Shown here: piece after piece, positions 16,377 through 25,138 of the stretch | Layout: every line of letters begins with the position of its first letter | Numbering within the stretch: the stretch's first letter is position 1 | Assembly (NCBI RefSeq): GCF_040419245.1 | Contig: NZ_JAZHOH010000001.1 | Coordinates: forward strand, 4,340,001-4,404,000 | Direction: 5' to 3' | DNA length: 64,000 nucleotides | Origin: Ewingella sp. CoE-038-23 | GTDB taxonomy: Bacteria > Pseudomonadota > Gammaproteobacteria > Enterobacterales > Enterobacteriaceae | Notes under the pieces: model-generated | What the model saw: only the letters and a program-made list of their open reading frames with translations | Databases searched by the model: none | What the model was told of the DNA's origin: nothing | Position numbers and translations under genes: made by a program

Positions 16377-17819
16377 TCATTGCGCAATTCTTTGCAGCAT
16401 GTAGGGATAGAAGGGGTTCGATGACACGCGCATTAACTGATCCATACTGACCACCAGCGCCCCACTTTCACCTCGCGCGGCTAAGCGCCCAAGATGAATA
16501 CCGTATTGTGGTGCGCCTTGCGGATTTCGCCCGTACAGCGAGTCGTCCAGCGGGAAAGGCAGCGCCACGTGGGATAGGGAATAAAACTCCGCAGGATAAT
16601 CGATGCCGAGCGCCGTAGTGATTGTCTGAGTCTGCCCCGCCTCGGTGATTTGTGCCACCGTCGCTGCCTGTTCTGGCGACGCGTTGGTGATAACCGTGGT
16701 TTGATAGTGTCGCGGCCCGGCGGGCAACAGCCGCTCAATGGCCGTTTCACTGGAGGTACGTAACAACGGCCCGACATAGGCATTGCGGTTAATATCAATG
16801 AGCACCAGCTGGCTGCCATTGGGGGGTAACAGATTAAACAGGTGCGTGACCACCGCGCGAGTGCTGACGGTGGAATCCAGCACGGACTGGAAAGCCAGAA
16901 TCGGCGGCAGTTGCGCCAGTTTGCCTGATTTAGCATCGGCGCCGACCTGCTTTTGCAAGGCGCGGGTCAATAGATAGGACTGTCGCGCGCCGTTCACCGG
17001 AAATGAGTTGTATTTGAATGGATTGAACTCCGGCAAAATATTTAACCACGCCGTTTTGGCAAAGGCGGGGAAAATCGCCGGCCAGCCCGCGATACCGGCA
17101 AAGCGCGCAAAGCTAGTGACGCCGATCATCGGCGAGATAAGCACTAAACGCGCAGGCTGCTCAAGCGATGCATCCTCCAGCGCATCCAGCGTGTACTTCA
17201 CCGCCAGCGCCCCGCCGTTAGAGAAACCGACCATTTGCAGCGGGACATCGGGACCCGCTGCGCGGCGGGCTTCGCGCACGGCGAGCCTTGTCGCGGCTAG
17301 CCACTGCGGCCAATCAACATTGGTCAGCCCGCCCGGCACGGTGCCATGGCCTGGCAGACGAATGCCCACCGCCACGAAACCGCGCCGCTGATAATCCTGA
17401 GCGATGTGCCGCAGGCTATAAGGCGAGTCGGTCAGGCCATGCAGCAGCACCACTGCGCCTCGGGGCTTCCCCTCGGGCATCAGCTCGTAAGACCGATTCC
17501 AGTCAGTGGCAAAATGCTCGGGATAAATCGGGCTACGGTTGTAATAGCGATTCAAAGGAATGCGATCTTCAGGTTCCAGCTTATCCGTAACCTGCTGTTT
17601 TACCTCTTCAAATGCGCGCTGTTCTGCCTTGAGATAATCCGCCCAGGTGCTTTTATCAAGCTGCACCTCGGTCAGTTCTTCCGGCACTAAACGATGCCAC
17701 GGCTCCAGCGGTGCTCCTTGAAGGGAGTCATAAGCACGGACGCCAAACAGGGTTAGCGCCACCAGCAACAGGGCAAATAGCGCTCTTTTCAAACGGCGCG
17801 ACAATTTTCGAAAGTGCAT
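16377..17819 (-). CDS. Membrane-anchored alpha/beta hydrolase
   Basis: 480 residues. One N-terminal hydrophobic helix (LFALLLVALTLFGVRAY) after a basic head suggests inner-membrane anchoring with a periplasmic body. VVLLHGLTDSPYSLRHIA is the oxyanion strand, GFSNGG (Ser at about 200) the nucleophile elbow; SLSHVALPFP near residue 425 probably carries the catalytic His. The substrate is not predictable; lysophospholipase- or esterase-like activity would be typical. It is 13 nt upstream-to-downstream of the ParE/PaaA-like pair on the same strand but is not obviously related to it. Confidence 0.8.
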   Translation of the reverse strand: MHFRKLSRRLKRALFALLLVALTLFGVRAYDSLQGAPLEPWHRLVPEELTEVQLDKSTWADYLKAEQRAFEEVKQQVTDKLEPEDRIPLNRYYNRSPIYPEHFATDWNRSYELMPEGKPRGAVVLLHGLTDSPYSLRHIAQDYQRRGFVAVGIRLPGHGTVPGGLTNVDWPQWLAATRLAVREARRAAGPDVPLQMVGFSNGGALAVKYTLDALEDASLEQPARLVLISPMIGVTSFARFAGIAGWPAIFPAFAKTAWLNILPEFNPFKYNSFPVNGARQSYLLTRALQKQVGADAKSGKLAQLPPILAFQSVLDSTVSTRAVVTHLFNLLPPNGSQLVLIDINRNAYVGPLLRTSSETAIERLLPAGPRHYQTTVITNASPEQAATVAQITEAGQTQTITTALGIDYPAEFYSLSHVALPFPLDDSLYGRNPQGAPQYGIHLGRLAARGESGALVVSMDQLMRVSSNPFYPYMLQRIAQ

Positions 17820-17833
17820 GAAGTCAGTATTCC

Positions 17834-18106
17834 CTAGGGCCAGCGCTGGGCAGTGTGAATGATTCTAACGATATGAAGTTCAACGTCCCGTATCTGATAA
17901 ATCATAATGTAATTTGGCCGAATCACTGCCTCACGCAAACCCGCGACTCTACACTCTCTATAAATTAGCGGGTCGATACAGACCCGCTCAGAAAAGAGGT
18001 CAAACTCATCATCAAGCGCTATCGCAGCCTGCACATTCTGGGCTGATAACCAGTCAAAAATGCGTTCACGGTCCTCGAGTGCCATTGGTTTCCATACCAG
18101 TTGCAT
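17834..18106 (-). CDS. ParE/RelE-family toxin
   Basis: 90 residues. MALEDRERIFDWLSAQN is the first helix pair, VAGLREAVIRPNYIMIYQI the central strands, and IVRIIHTAQRWP the closing motif that defines the ParE/RelE group. Likely a gyrase or translation poison, not resolvable by sequence. It lies 15 nt after the antitoxin-like gene on the same strand, so the pair is an operon. It is complete, in contrast to the remnant at 15904-16044. Confidence 0.88.
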   Translation of the reverse strand: MQLVWKPMALEDRERIFDWLSAQNVQAAIALDDEFDLFSERVCIDPLIYRECRVAGLREAVIRPNYIMIYQIRDVELHIVRIIHTAQRWP

Positions 18107-18121
18107 AGTTTTCCTTAACGT

Positions 18122-18568
18122 TTATTCACTCTCTTTTTTATTCAGCACGGCTTTACGGGCTGCGAAGTAAGCTTTGACGTCTTCATGAGCAAGGGTTGGC
18201 CGCGGGTCATCAAGTGATTCTTGGACCTGTTCGCGCAGCCAAGCATCAAGAGCCGCTGCCTCGTGGGCGCGTTTGAGGGCTTCGGAACGATCCGGGCGGA
18301 TTACTCCTCCACCGTTTGCGGGGTCAAAGTCGGTAATATCCACTTCAAAGCGATTGATACCGAACTCTTTTAAGTAGGCGGCGAGCGTCTCAAACCGTTT
18401 GAAAACGCGCACCTTACCACTGCGTTGGGCCATAAGGGCCGCCTGACTTGCGCCATATTTAATCATTACTGTCCATCCTCCATGTTGGGCTATCACACTT
18501 ACCTGACTCACTACGCCCGCCTCGTTCAAACGGGTAAGTAATGCGTGGTCAATCATCTCTTGTGCCAT
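18122..18568 (-). CDS. PaaA/ParC-like antitoxin with an extra N-terminal domain
   Basis: 148 residues. The C-terminal ~55 residues (EALKRAHEAAALDAWLREQ then SLDDPRPTLAHEDVKAYFA) match PaaA-type antitoxins, which wrap around ParE toxins. The N-terminal ~90 residues (HALLTRLNEAGVVSQVSVIA, then WTVMIKYG and RVFKRFETLAAYLKEFGI) form a separate domain seen in plasmid 'ParC partition-associated' proteins; it may be the DNA-binding part, a role carried by a separate regulator in the three-gene paaR-paaA-parE loci. First gene of the pair. Family naming is from memory of such proteins. Confidence 0.75.
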   Translation of the reverse strand: MAQEMIDHALLTRLNEAGVVSQVSVIAQHGGWTVMIKYGASQAALMAQRSGKVRVFKRFETLAAYLKEFGINRFEVDITDFDPANGGGVIRPDRSEALKRAHEAAALDAWLREQVQESLDDPRPTLAHEDVKAYFAARKAVLNKKESE

Positions 18569-18701
18569 AGGTCAGCTCACTTTCCTGTAATCTACAATAA
18601 ATCATCCATGCAATTATCTATACATCGCAGGGAATAGGAAGCCGATTTTATCTGTTTTGTGCGTGGCAACTCGCAAAATTCCCGCGCCATTTTCGGTCAT
18701 T

Positions 18702-18732
18702 TGCATTGCAACGTTGGTGCAACATTTGTGCA
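18702..18732. promoter_or_regulatory. TGCA-phased site, candidate NtrC-type enhancer
   Basis: TGCA occurs at 18702, 18707, 18718 and 18729; the last three are exactly 11 bp apart (TGCAACGTTGG, TGCAACATTTG, TGCAG), placing them on one helix face. TTGGTGCAA is a good NtrC half-site, but the partner half-sites are two bases closer than in the usual 17-bp palindrome. The site lies about 50-80 bp upstream of the sigma-54 promoter. NtrC, Nac or another activator is possible. Confidence 0.5.
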
Positions 18733-18782
18733 GTAGGGATCTAACCTCTTACAAAGTCCTTTAAAATCAGAAAGTAAAAATA

Positions 18783-18798
18783 TGGCACAGCCTTTGCT
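18783..18798 (+). promoter_or_regulatory. Sigma-54 (RpoN) promoter of the urea operon
   Basis: TGGCAC-AGCCT-TTGCT, matching the consensus TGGCAC-N5-TTGCW at every fixed position; GG and GC are separated by the required 10 bp. It is about 40 nt upstream of the allophanate hydrolase start. Nitrogen control through NtrC is the expected meaning. Confidence 0.92.
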
Positions 18799-18838
18799 TT
18801 GTTGAATTCAATCTTGTGTACCAGATGGAATTCAACCA

Positions 18839-20686
18839 ATGAACGACAGCAAAAGCTCGGTAACTCCCCCTTTTCATGCCTTCACGTTATCTGACTGGCA
18901 ACGGCACTACCTTTCTGCACCGGACAGTTTGCGCACTTCGCTGTCAATGGTTGTAGCCAGCCTGAACCCGCAAGACACCGCCTGGCTCTATCTGGCGACG
19001 CCCGCCCAGCTTGAGGCACAGTTTGCTCATCTGGAGCAGCTGCGCCGCGACGCCAATGGCTCGCTGGCTTCCCTGCCGCTGTTTGGCGTGCCTTTCGCGG
19101 TTAAAGACAACATCGACGTCGGCGGTTGGCCCACCAGCGCCGCCTGCCCTGAATTCACCTACGTCGCCCAAGACGACGCCACCGTGGTCGCCAATCTGCG
19201 CGCCAAAGGGGCGATCGTGGTCGGCAAAACTAACCTCGACCAATTCGCCACCGGCCTGGTGGGCACTCGCTCTCCGCGCGGGGCGGTGCGCAACACGTTC
19301 AACCCGGATTACGTTAGCGGCGGCTCAAGCTCCGGCTCGGCCTCGGTGCTGGCACGCGGGCTGGTCGCGTTCTCTTTAGGCACGGACACAGCAGGCTCTG
19401 GCCGCGTACCGGCCGGTTTTAACAATATTGTGGGCCTGAAACCGACCAAAGGCTGGCTGTCGAATAAAGGCGTGGTTCCGGCCTGCCGTTTGAACGATGC
19501 CGTCTCCGTTTTCGCCCTCACCGTGGAAGATGCCCAAGCCGTGGCGCACGCCGCCGGCGGGTATGACGCCGCCGACGCCTATTCGCGCGCCAACCCGCAC
19601 ACCGCGCCAGCCGCCATGTCGGCCCATCCGCGCTTCGCCGTGCCGAACAGTTTGGAATTCTTCGGCGACGCGCTGGCGGAGTTTGAATTTGACCAGGCCC
19701 TTGAGCGCCTGTCGGCCAGCGGCGTGACGCTGGTACCTATCGACTTCACGCCGTTCCGCGAACTGGCGGAGCAGCTCTATTACGGCGCGTGGGTGGCCGA
19801 GCGCACAGTGGCAGTGGGCAAAATCTTTGAAGAAACGCCAGAAGTGATGGACCCCACGGTGCGCGGCATTGTGGCGAATGGCCTGAATTACAGCGCCTGC
19901 GATGCGTGGCGGGCCGAATACCTGCGGGCCGAGCTGGCGCGCAAAATCAATCTGGCGCTCGAAGGTTTCGACGCGCTGATCGTCCCGACTTCCCCGACCA
20001 TTCGCACGCTGGAAGAGATGGCGCAGGAGCCAGTACGCTACAACTCACAGTTCGGCACCTATACCAACTTCACCAATTTGGCGGACCTTTCAGCGCTGGC
20101 GCTGCCTGCCAGCATTCGCGCCGACGGCCTGCCGTCCGGCATCACGCTGATTGCTCCAGCATGGCACGACGACGCGTTAGCTGCCTTTGGTCGCCAGTGG
20201 CAGCGCAGCCTTTCTCTGCCTCTCGGCGCAACCGGTCGCGAGCTGAGCGCCAACGCGCTTATGCACGCCATTCCGGTCAGTAAAGGTCACGTGCGCGTCG
20301 CCGTGGTGGGTGCCCATCTGACCGGCATGCCGCTGAACTTCCAGCTGACCCAGCGCAAAGCCGTGCGGGTCGAGCAGACCACCACCGCCGCCAACTACAA
20401 GCTGTTTGCGCTGGCCAACACCCAGCCGCCAAAACCCGGCCTGGTGCGAGCCGAGGGCGGCAGCGCCATCATCGTCGAGCTGTGGGACATCCCGCTGGCG
20501 CGCTTCGGCGAGTTCGTGGCGGAGATCCCCGCCCCGCTGGGCATTGGCTCGCTGCAACTGGCCGACGGCCGCACGGTGAAAGGCTTTATCTGCGAGCCGT
20601 GGGCGATTTCCGACGCCACCGACATCACCCATTTTGGCGGCTGGAGAAGCTACATCTCCCACCTCGCCTCCCTGAATCACGCCTGA
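18839..20686 (+). CDS. atzF: Allophanate hydrolase (AtzF type)
   Basis: 615 residues; it hydrolyses allophanate (urea-1-carboxylate) to ammonia and CO2, the second half of the urea amidolyase pathway. Amidase-signature Ser-Ser-Lys triad: Lys in FAVKDNIDVGGWPT, the Ser-rich SGGSSSGSA loop, and the nucleophile Ser in GTDTAGSGRVPAG. The C-terminal ~150 residues (VAVVGAHLTGMPLNFQL...) are the extra domain found in full-length AtzF proteins. First gene after the sigma-54 promoter; 11 nt before the urea carboxylase gene. Confidence 0.95.
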   Translation: MNDSKSSVTPPFHAFTLSDWQRHYLSAPDSLRTSLSMVVASLNPQDTAWLYLATPAQLEAQFAHLEQLRRDANGSLASLPLFGVPFAVKDNIDVGGWPTSAACPEFTYVAQDDATVVANLRAKGAIVVGKTNLDQFATGLVGTRSPRGAVRNTFNPDYVSGGSSSGSASVLARGLVAFSLGTDTAGSGRVPAGFNNIVGLKPTKGWLSNKGVVPACRLNDAVSVFALTVEDAQAVAHAAGGYDAADAYSRANPHTAPAAMSAHPRFAVPNSLEFFGDALAEFEFDQALERLSASGVTLVPIDFTPFRELAEQLYYGAWVAERTVAVGKIFEETPEVMDPTVRGIVANGLNYSACDAWRAEYLRAELARKINLALEGFDALIVPTSPTIRTLEEMAQEPVRYNSQFGTYTNFTNLADLSALALPASIRADGLPSGITLIAPAWHDDALAAFGRQWQRSLSLPLGATGRELSANALMHAIPVSKGHVRVAVVGAHLTGMPLNFQLTQRKAVRVEQTTTAANYKLFALANTQPPKPGLVRAEGGSAIIVELWDIPLARFGEFVAEIPAPLGIGSLQLADGRTVKGFICEPWAISDATDITHFGGWRSYISHLASLNHA

Positions 20687-20697
20687 GGATCACGACA

Positions 20698-23600
20698 ATG
20701 CTGACTACCGTACTAGTGGCAAATCGCGGTGAAATCGCCTGCCGCGCAATTCGCACCCTTAAACGCCTTGGCGTGACCAGCGTGGCGGTCTATTCCGACG
20801 CCGATCGCAATGCGCCACACGTCACCGACGCCGATATCGCCATTGCGCTGGGCGGTGAGAAAGCCAGCGACAGCTATTTGGTGATCGACAAGATTCTGGC
20901 CGCCGCCAAAGAGACCGGCGCGCAGGCGATTTATCCGGGCTACGGCTTCCTGTCCGAAAGCGCCGAGTTCGCCGACGCCTGCGAGGCAGCGGGCATTGCC
21001 TTTATTGGCCCGAGCGCGGCGCAAATCCGCGAGTTTGGCCTTAAACACCGGGCGCGAGAGCTGGCGGGGGCCGCCAATGTGCCAATGACGCCGGGCACCG
21101 GCCTGTTGGATAGCATTGAAGAAGCAGTGAGCGCGGCGGCGGAAATTGGCTACCCGATTATGTTGAAAAGCACTGCGGGCGGTGGCGGTATCGGCCTGAC
21201 TCGCTGTGACGACGAAGCCGCTCTGCGCGCCGCGTGGGACAGCGTGAAACGCCTCGGCGAGCACTTCTTCCGCGACGCGGGGGTGTTTTTAGAACGCTTT
21301 GTGGATCGCGCGCGCCATGTAGAAGTGCAAATTTTTGGCGACGGTAAGGGCCGCGTGGTGGCCCTCGGCGAACGTGACTGTTCGCTGCAACGTCGCAACC
21401 AAAAAGTGGTTGAGGAGACGCCAGCGCCCAATCTGCCGCAGGCCACGCGCGAAGCCTTGCACCGCGCCGCCGTGCAGCTCGGGGAGTCGGTCAGCTATCG
21501 CAGCGCGGGCACCGTGGAGTTCATCTTCGACCCGGCGCGCAACGAATTTTACTTCCTCGAAGTGAACACCCGCCTGCAAGTTGAGCATCCGGTTACCGAA
21601 ATGGTCACCGGGCTGGACCTGATTGAGTGCATGCTGCGCGTGGCCGCCGACCAGCCGCTGGACTGGGCCGCGATGGAAAAAGCCCCGCAGGGCGCCTCGA
21701 TGGAAGTGCGTATTTACGCTGAAGACCCGCTGAAAAACTTCCAGCCAAGCCCCGGCGTGCTGACGGAAGTGGTGTTCCCTGACGACGTGCGCGTCGACGG
21801 CTGGGTCTCTACCGGCAGTGAAGTTTCAGCATTTTATGACCCGATGATCGCCAAGCTTATCGTTCACGGCAAAGACCGCGAAGAGGCTCTTGAGAAGATG
21901 TCCCGCGCACTGGCCGCCACCCGCTTGCACGGCATCAGCAGCAACATTGATTATCTGCGCCAGGTGGTCGCCACGCCGGTGTTCCATCAGGGCGAGATGT
22001 GGACGCGGATGCTCGACAGCTTCGAGTACGCGCCGCAGGCCGTCGAAGTGATTGCGCCCGGCACCTACAGCAGCATTCAGGATTACCCCGGCCGCCTCGG
22101 CTATTGGGATATCGGCGTGCCACCTTCCGGCCCGATGGACGATTTTGCCTTCCGTCTGGCTAACCGCATCGTGGGCAACCACCTCGACGCCGCCGGGCTG
22201 GAATTCACCCTGCAAGGCCCGACCCTGCGTTTCCACTGCGACGCCACCATCGCGCTGACCGGCGCACTCTGCCCGGCAGACCTTGATGGCGAAGCCGTGA
22301 GCTATTGGCAGCCGGTGCAGGTCAAAGCCGGGCAGATATTAACCCTCGGCCGCGCCACTCAGGGCTGCCGCACCTATCTGGCGGTGCGCAACGGCTTCGA
22401 CGTGCCGGTCTACCTTGGCAGCCGCTCGACCTTCGCCCTCGGCCAGTTTGGCGGTCACGCGGGCCGCACGCTGCGCGTCGCCGATATGCTCACCGTTTCC
22501 CAGCCTGAGCTTGAGGCCTGCACCACCCCCGCGCCGGTAGATTTGCCGCAGGCCGCCGCGCCGCACGTGGTGCCGACTTACGGCAATATTTGGAATATTG
22601 GCGTGCTTTACGGGCCGCACGGCGCGCCGGACTTCTTCACCAAAGAGTCCATCCACGCCTTCTTCGAGGCCGAGTGGCAAGTGCATTACAACTCCAACCG
22701 CCTCGGCGTGCGCCTGACCGGACCAAAGCCGCAGTGGGCGCGGCTGGACGGCGGCGAAGCGGGGTTGCACCCGTCCAACGTCCATGACTGCGAATACGCC
22801 ATTGGCGCGATCAACTTTACCGGCGACTTCCCGGTGATTTTGACCCGCGACGGGCCGAGCCTCGGCGGTTTCGTCTGCCCGGTGACCATCGCCAAAGCCG
22901 AGCTGTGGAAAGTCGGTCAGGTGAAACCGGGGGATAAAATTCGCTTCCACCCTATCAGCTTTGAGCAAGCGCAGGCGCTGGAGCTGGCCCAGCAGGGCAC
23001 CATCGACTCATTAATGCCGGTCGAGGCCATGGCGCTGGCCACGCCGTCTCTGCTACCTGACACCACGGCGTCCGCCACCGTGCTGGCTGAACTTCCGGTC
23101 AGTGCCGAGCGCCCGTCGGTGCAATATCGTCAGGCCGGTGACGGCTACATTCTGATCGAGTACGGCGACAACGTGCTGGATTTGGCCCTGCGCCTGCGCC
23201 TTTATCTGCTGATGAAGGCCATTCGCGAAGCCGCCGAGCCGGGCATTGAGGAGCTGTCACCGGGCGTGCGCTCGCTGCAAATTCGCTATGACAGCCGGGT
23301 GATTCACCAGTCGCGCCTGCTTCAGCACCTGTTGACGCTGGAGCACGACTTGGCCGACGTCAGCCAGCTAAAAATTCCTACCCGCATCGTGCATATGCCG
23401 ATGGCGTTCGAAGACTCCGCCACCCTTGGCGCGGTGGAGCGCTACCAGCAAACCGTGCGCGCCGAAGCGCCGTGGTTGCCGAACAACGTCGACTTTATCC
23501 AGCGCACCAACGGGCTGGCGAGCCGTCAGGAAGTGAAAGACATCATCTTCAACGCCAGCTACCTGATCCTCGGGCTGGGAGATGTCTACCTCGGCGCGCC

Positions 23601-24336
23601 GTGCGCCGTGCCTGTCGACCCGCGTCATCGCCTGCTGAGTTCCAAATATAACCCAGCGCGCACTTACACCGCCGAGGGCACCGTCGGCATTGGCGGCATG
23701 TACATGTGCATCTACGGCATGGACTCGCCGGGGGGCTACCAGTTGGTGGGCCGCACCCTGCCGATTTGGAACAAGTATCTGAAGAACGCCCAGTTCAAAA
23801 ACGGCGAGCCGTGGCTGCTGCACTTCTTCGATCAGGTGCGTTTCTATGAAGTGACCGAAGAAGAACTGGACGCCCAGCGCGACGCCTTCCGCGAAGGCCG
23901 CGCGCAGGTGCGGATTGAAGAAACCGAGTTTGATTTCGCCCAATACACCCAGTTCCTGGCGGATAACGCGGAGGATATCGCCGACTTCCGTTCGCGCCAG
24001 TCCGCCGCCTTCACCGCCGAAGTCGCCCACTGGGCCGCGCAGGAGAGTGCCGCCGTGGAAGCCGCCGCCAACGCGGTGCAAGTGGTTGAAGACCAAAGCG
24101 AACAGGACGGCCATCTGGTGAGCGCCGACCTGAATGGCAACGTGTGGAAGATTCTGGTCGAGCCGGGCCAGCAGGTGGAAGAGGGTCAGGCGCTGATCGT
24201 GGTGGAAGCGATGAAAATGGAGCTGTCGGTCTACGCCCCTTGCGCGGGCCGGGTGAGCAAAATCAGCTGCCAGCAAGGCCGTCCGGTAGGCCCCGGCGAC
24301 GCACTGCTGTGGCTAGACGTCGCGCAATCGGCCTAA
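20698..24336 (+). CDS. uca: Urea carboxylase (biotin-dependent)
   Basis: 1,212 residues from ATG 20698 (MLTTVLVANRGEIACRAI); the frame is open upstream but overlaps atzF. Biotin carboxylase domain residues 1-450 (ATP-grasp glycine loop STAGGGGIGLTRC, carboxylase motif FLEVNTRLQVEHPVTE). Then the urea carboxyltransferase halves related to KipA (SIQDYPGRLGYWDIGVPPSGPMDD) and KipI (LRIYLL...RYDS). The last 70 residues are the biotin-carrier domain with Lys in VVEAMKMELS. It makes allophanate from urea, bicarbonate and ATP. With atzF it replaces urease, which is absent here. Confidence 0.95.
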   Translation: MLTTVLVANRGEIACRAIRTLKRLGVTSVAVYSDADRNAPHVTDADIAIALGGEKASDSYLVIDKILAAAKETGAQAIYPGYGFLSESAEFADACEAAGIAFIGPSAAQIREFGLKHRARELAGAANVPMTPGTGLLDSIEEAVSAAAEIGYPIMLKSTAGGGGIGLTRCDDEAALRAAWDSVKRLGEHFFRDAGVFLERFVDRARHVEVQIFGDGKGRVVALGERDCSLQRRNQKVVEETPAPNLPQATREALHRAAVQLGESVSYRSAGTVEFIFDPARNEFYFLEVNTRLQVEHPVTEMVTGLDLIECMLRVAADQPLDWAAMEKAPQGASMEVRIYAEDPLKNFQPSPGVLTEVVFPDDVRVDGWVSTGSEVSAFYDPMIAKLIVHGKDREEALEKMSRALAATRLHGISSNIDYLRQVVATPVFHQGEMWTRMLDSFEYAPQAVEVIAPGTYSSIQDYPGRLGYWDIGVPPSGPMDDFAFRLANRIVGNHLDAAGLEFTLQGPTLRFHCDATIALTGALCPADLDGEAVSYWQPVQVKAGQILTLGRATQGCRTYLAVRNGFDVPVYLGSRSTFALGQFGGHAGRTLRVADMLTVSQPELEACTTPAPVDLPQAAAPHVVPTYGNIWNIGVLYGPHGAPDFFTKESIHAFFEAEWQVHYNSNRLGVRLTGPKPQWARLDGGEAGLHPSNVHDCEYAIGAINFTGDFPVILTRDGPSLGGFVCPVTIAKAELWKVGQVKPGDKIRFHPISFEQAQALELAQQGTIDSLMPVEAMALATPSLLPDTTASATVLAELPVSAERPSVQYRQAGDGYILIEYGDNVLDLALRLRLYLLMKAIREAAEPGIEELSPGVRSLQIRYDSRVIHQSRLLQHLLTLEHDLADVSQLKIPTRIVHMPMAFEDSATLGAVERYQQTVRAEAPWLPNNVDFIQRTNGLASRQEVKDIIFNASYLILGLGDVYLGAPCAVPVDPRHRLLSSKYNPARTYTAEGTVGIGGMYMCIYGMDSPGGYQLVGRTLPIWNKYLKNAQFKNGEPWLLHFFDQVRFYEVTEEELDAQRDAFREGRAQVRIEETEFDFAQYTQFLADNAEDIADFRSRQSAAFTAEVAHWAAQESAAVEAAANAVQVVEDQSEQDGHLVSADLNGNVWKILVEPGQQVEEGQALIVVEAMKMELSVYAPCAGRVSKISCQQGRPVGPGDALLWLDVAQSA

Positions 24337-24359
24337 GCCCCGAAGAAGTAGGAGCCAAG

Positions 24360-25097
24360 ATGCAACTGACTGATTCACGCAACGCTGCGGATAAAAAACG
24401 CACCAAAATCCGCCCGGAAGGGCTGGCCGAGCGCATTTATTTGCAGCTCAAGGACGACATTTTCAACTTTCGCCTGCTGCCGGGCGACAGGTTCAGTGAG
24501 AACGATGTTGCAGACCGCATGGAGACCAGCCGCACGCCGGTGCGTCAGGCACTGTTTTGGCTGGAGCGCGAAGGCTATGTCGAGGTGTTTTTCCGCAGCG
24601 GTTGGCAGGTCAGGCCGTTCGACTTCGACTATTTCGAGCAGCTTTACGACCTGCGCATCGTGCTGGAGCTGGAGGCGGTGAAACGCCTGTGCGCCCTGCC
24701 TGCGGGCTTGCAGCCGGTGCAACTCGGCCAGCTAAAAGCGTTCTGGGTAGACGCGCCGCGCCTCGAGGACGGGCAGGAAGTTTCGCGCTATGACGAGGCT
24801 TTCCACATGACGCTGGTCGAGGCGGTGGGCAATGCCGAAATGGCACGCATTCACCGCGACCTGACGGAGAAAATCCGCATCATCCGCCGCCTCGATTTCA
24901 CCAAAGGCTCGCGCATTGATGCCACGTATCACGAACACGCGAGCATCCTGCTCGCCATCTTGCACCAGCAAACCGAGGAGGCTCAGCGCCAACTTCACGA
25001 CCATATCTCGGTCAGTAAGGCCGAGGTACGCAAAATCACGCTGCACATGCTGCATCAGGCTCGAAATGATGAGGGCAACCCATCAGGACTTTTATAA
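24360..25097 (+). CDS. GntR/FCD-family regulator of the urea operon
   Basis: 245 residues from ATG 24360, preceded by AGGAGC. N-terminal GntR winged helix (LAERIYLQLKDDIFNFRLLPG, then SENDVADRMETSRTPVRQALFWLEREG). C-terminal FCD helical ligand domain with metal/ligand-type residues (DLRIVLE, DEAFHMTLVEAVGN, YHEHASILLAI). It sits between the catabolic genes and the urt genes in the same direction, so it probably senses urea, allophanate or a related amide and tunes this operon; that role is inferred from position. It is 23 nt downstream of uca. Confidence 0.88.
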   Translation: MQLTDSRNAADKKRTKIRPEGLAERIYLQLKDDIFNFRLLPGDRFSENDVADRMETSRTPVRQALFWLEREGYVEVFFRSGWQVRPFDFDYFEQLYDLRIVLELEAVKRLCALPAGLQPVQLGQLKAFWVDAPRLEDGQEVSRYDEAFHMTLVEAVGNAEMARIHRDLTEKIRIIRRLDFTKGSRIDATYHEHASILLAILHQQTEEAQRQLHDHISVSKAEVRKITLHMLHQARNDEGNPSGLL

Positions 25098-25138
25098 AAA
25101 TTTTTCGACTTAAACCAATAACTAACAGGGGTTTTACT

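Noticed and set aside
23368-24276. 302-codon frame antisense to urea carboxylase
   Set aside because: Composition is a shadow of the coding strand (His/Val/Gly-rich), without a start signal.
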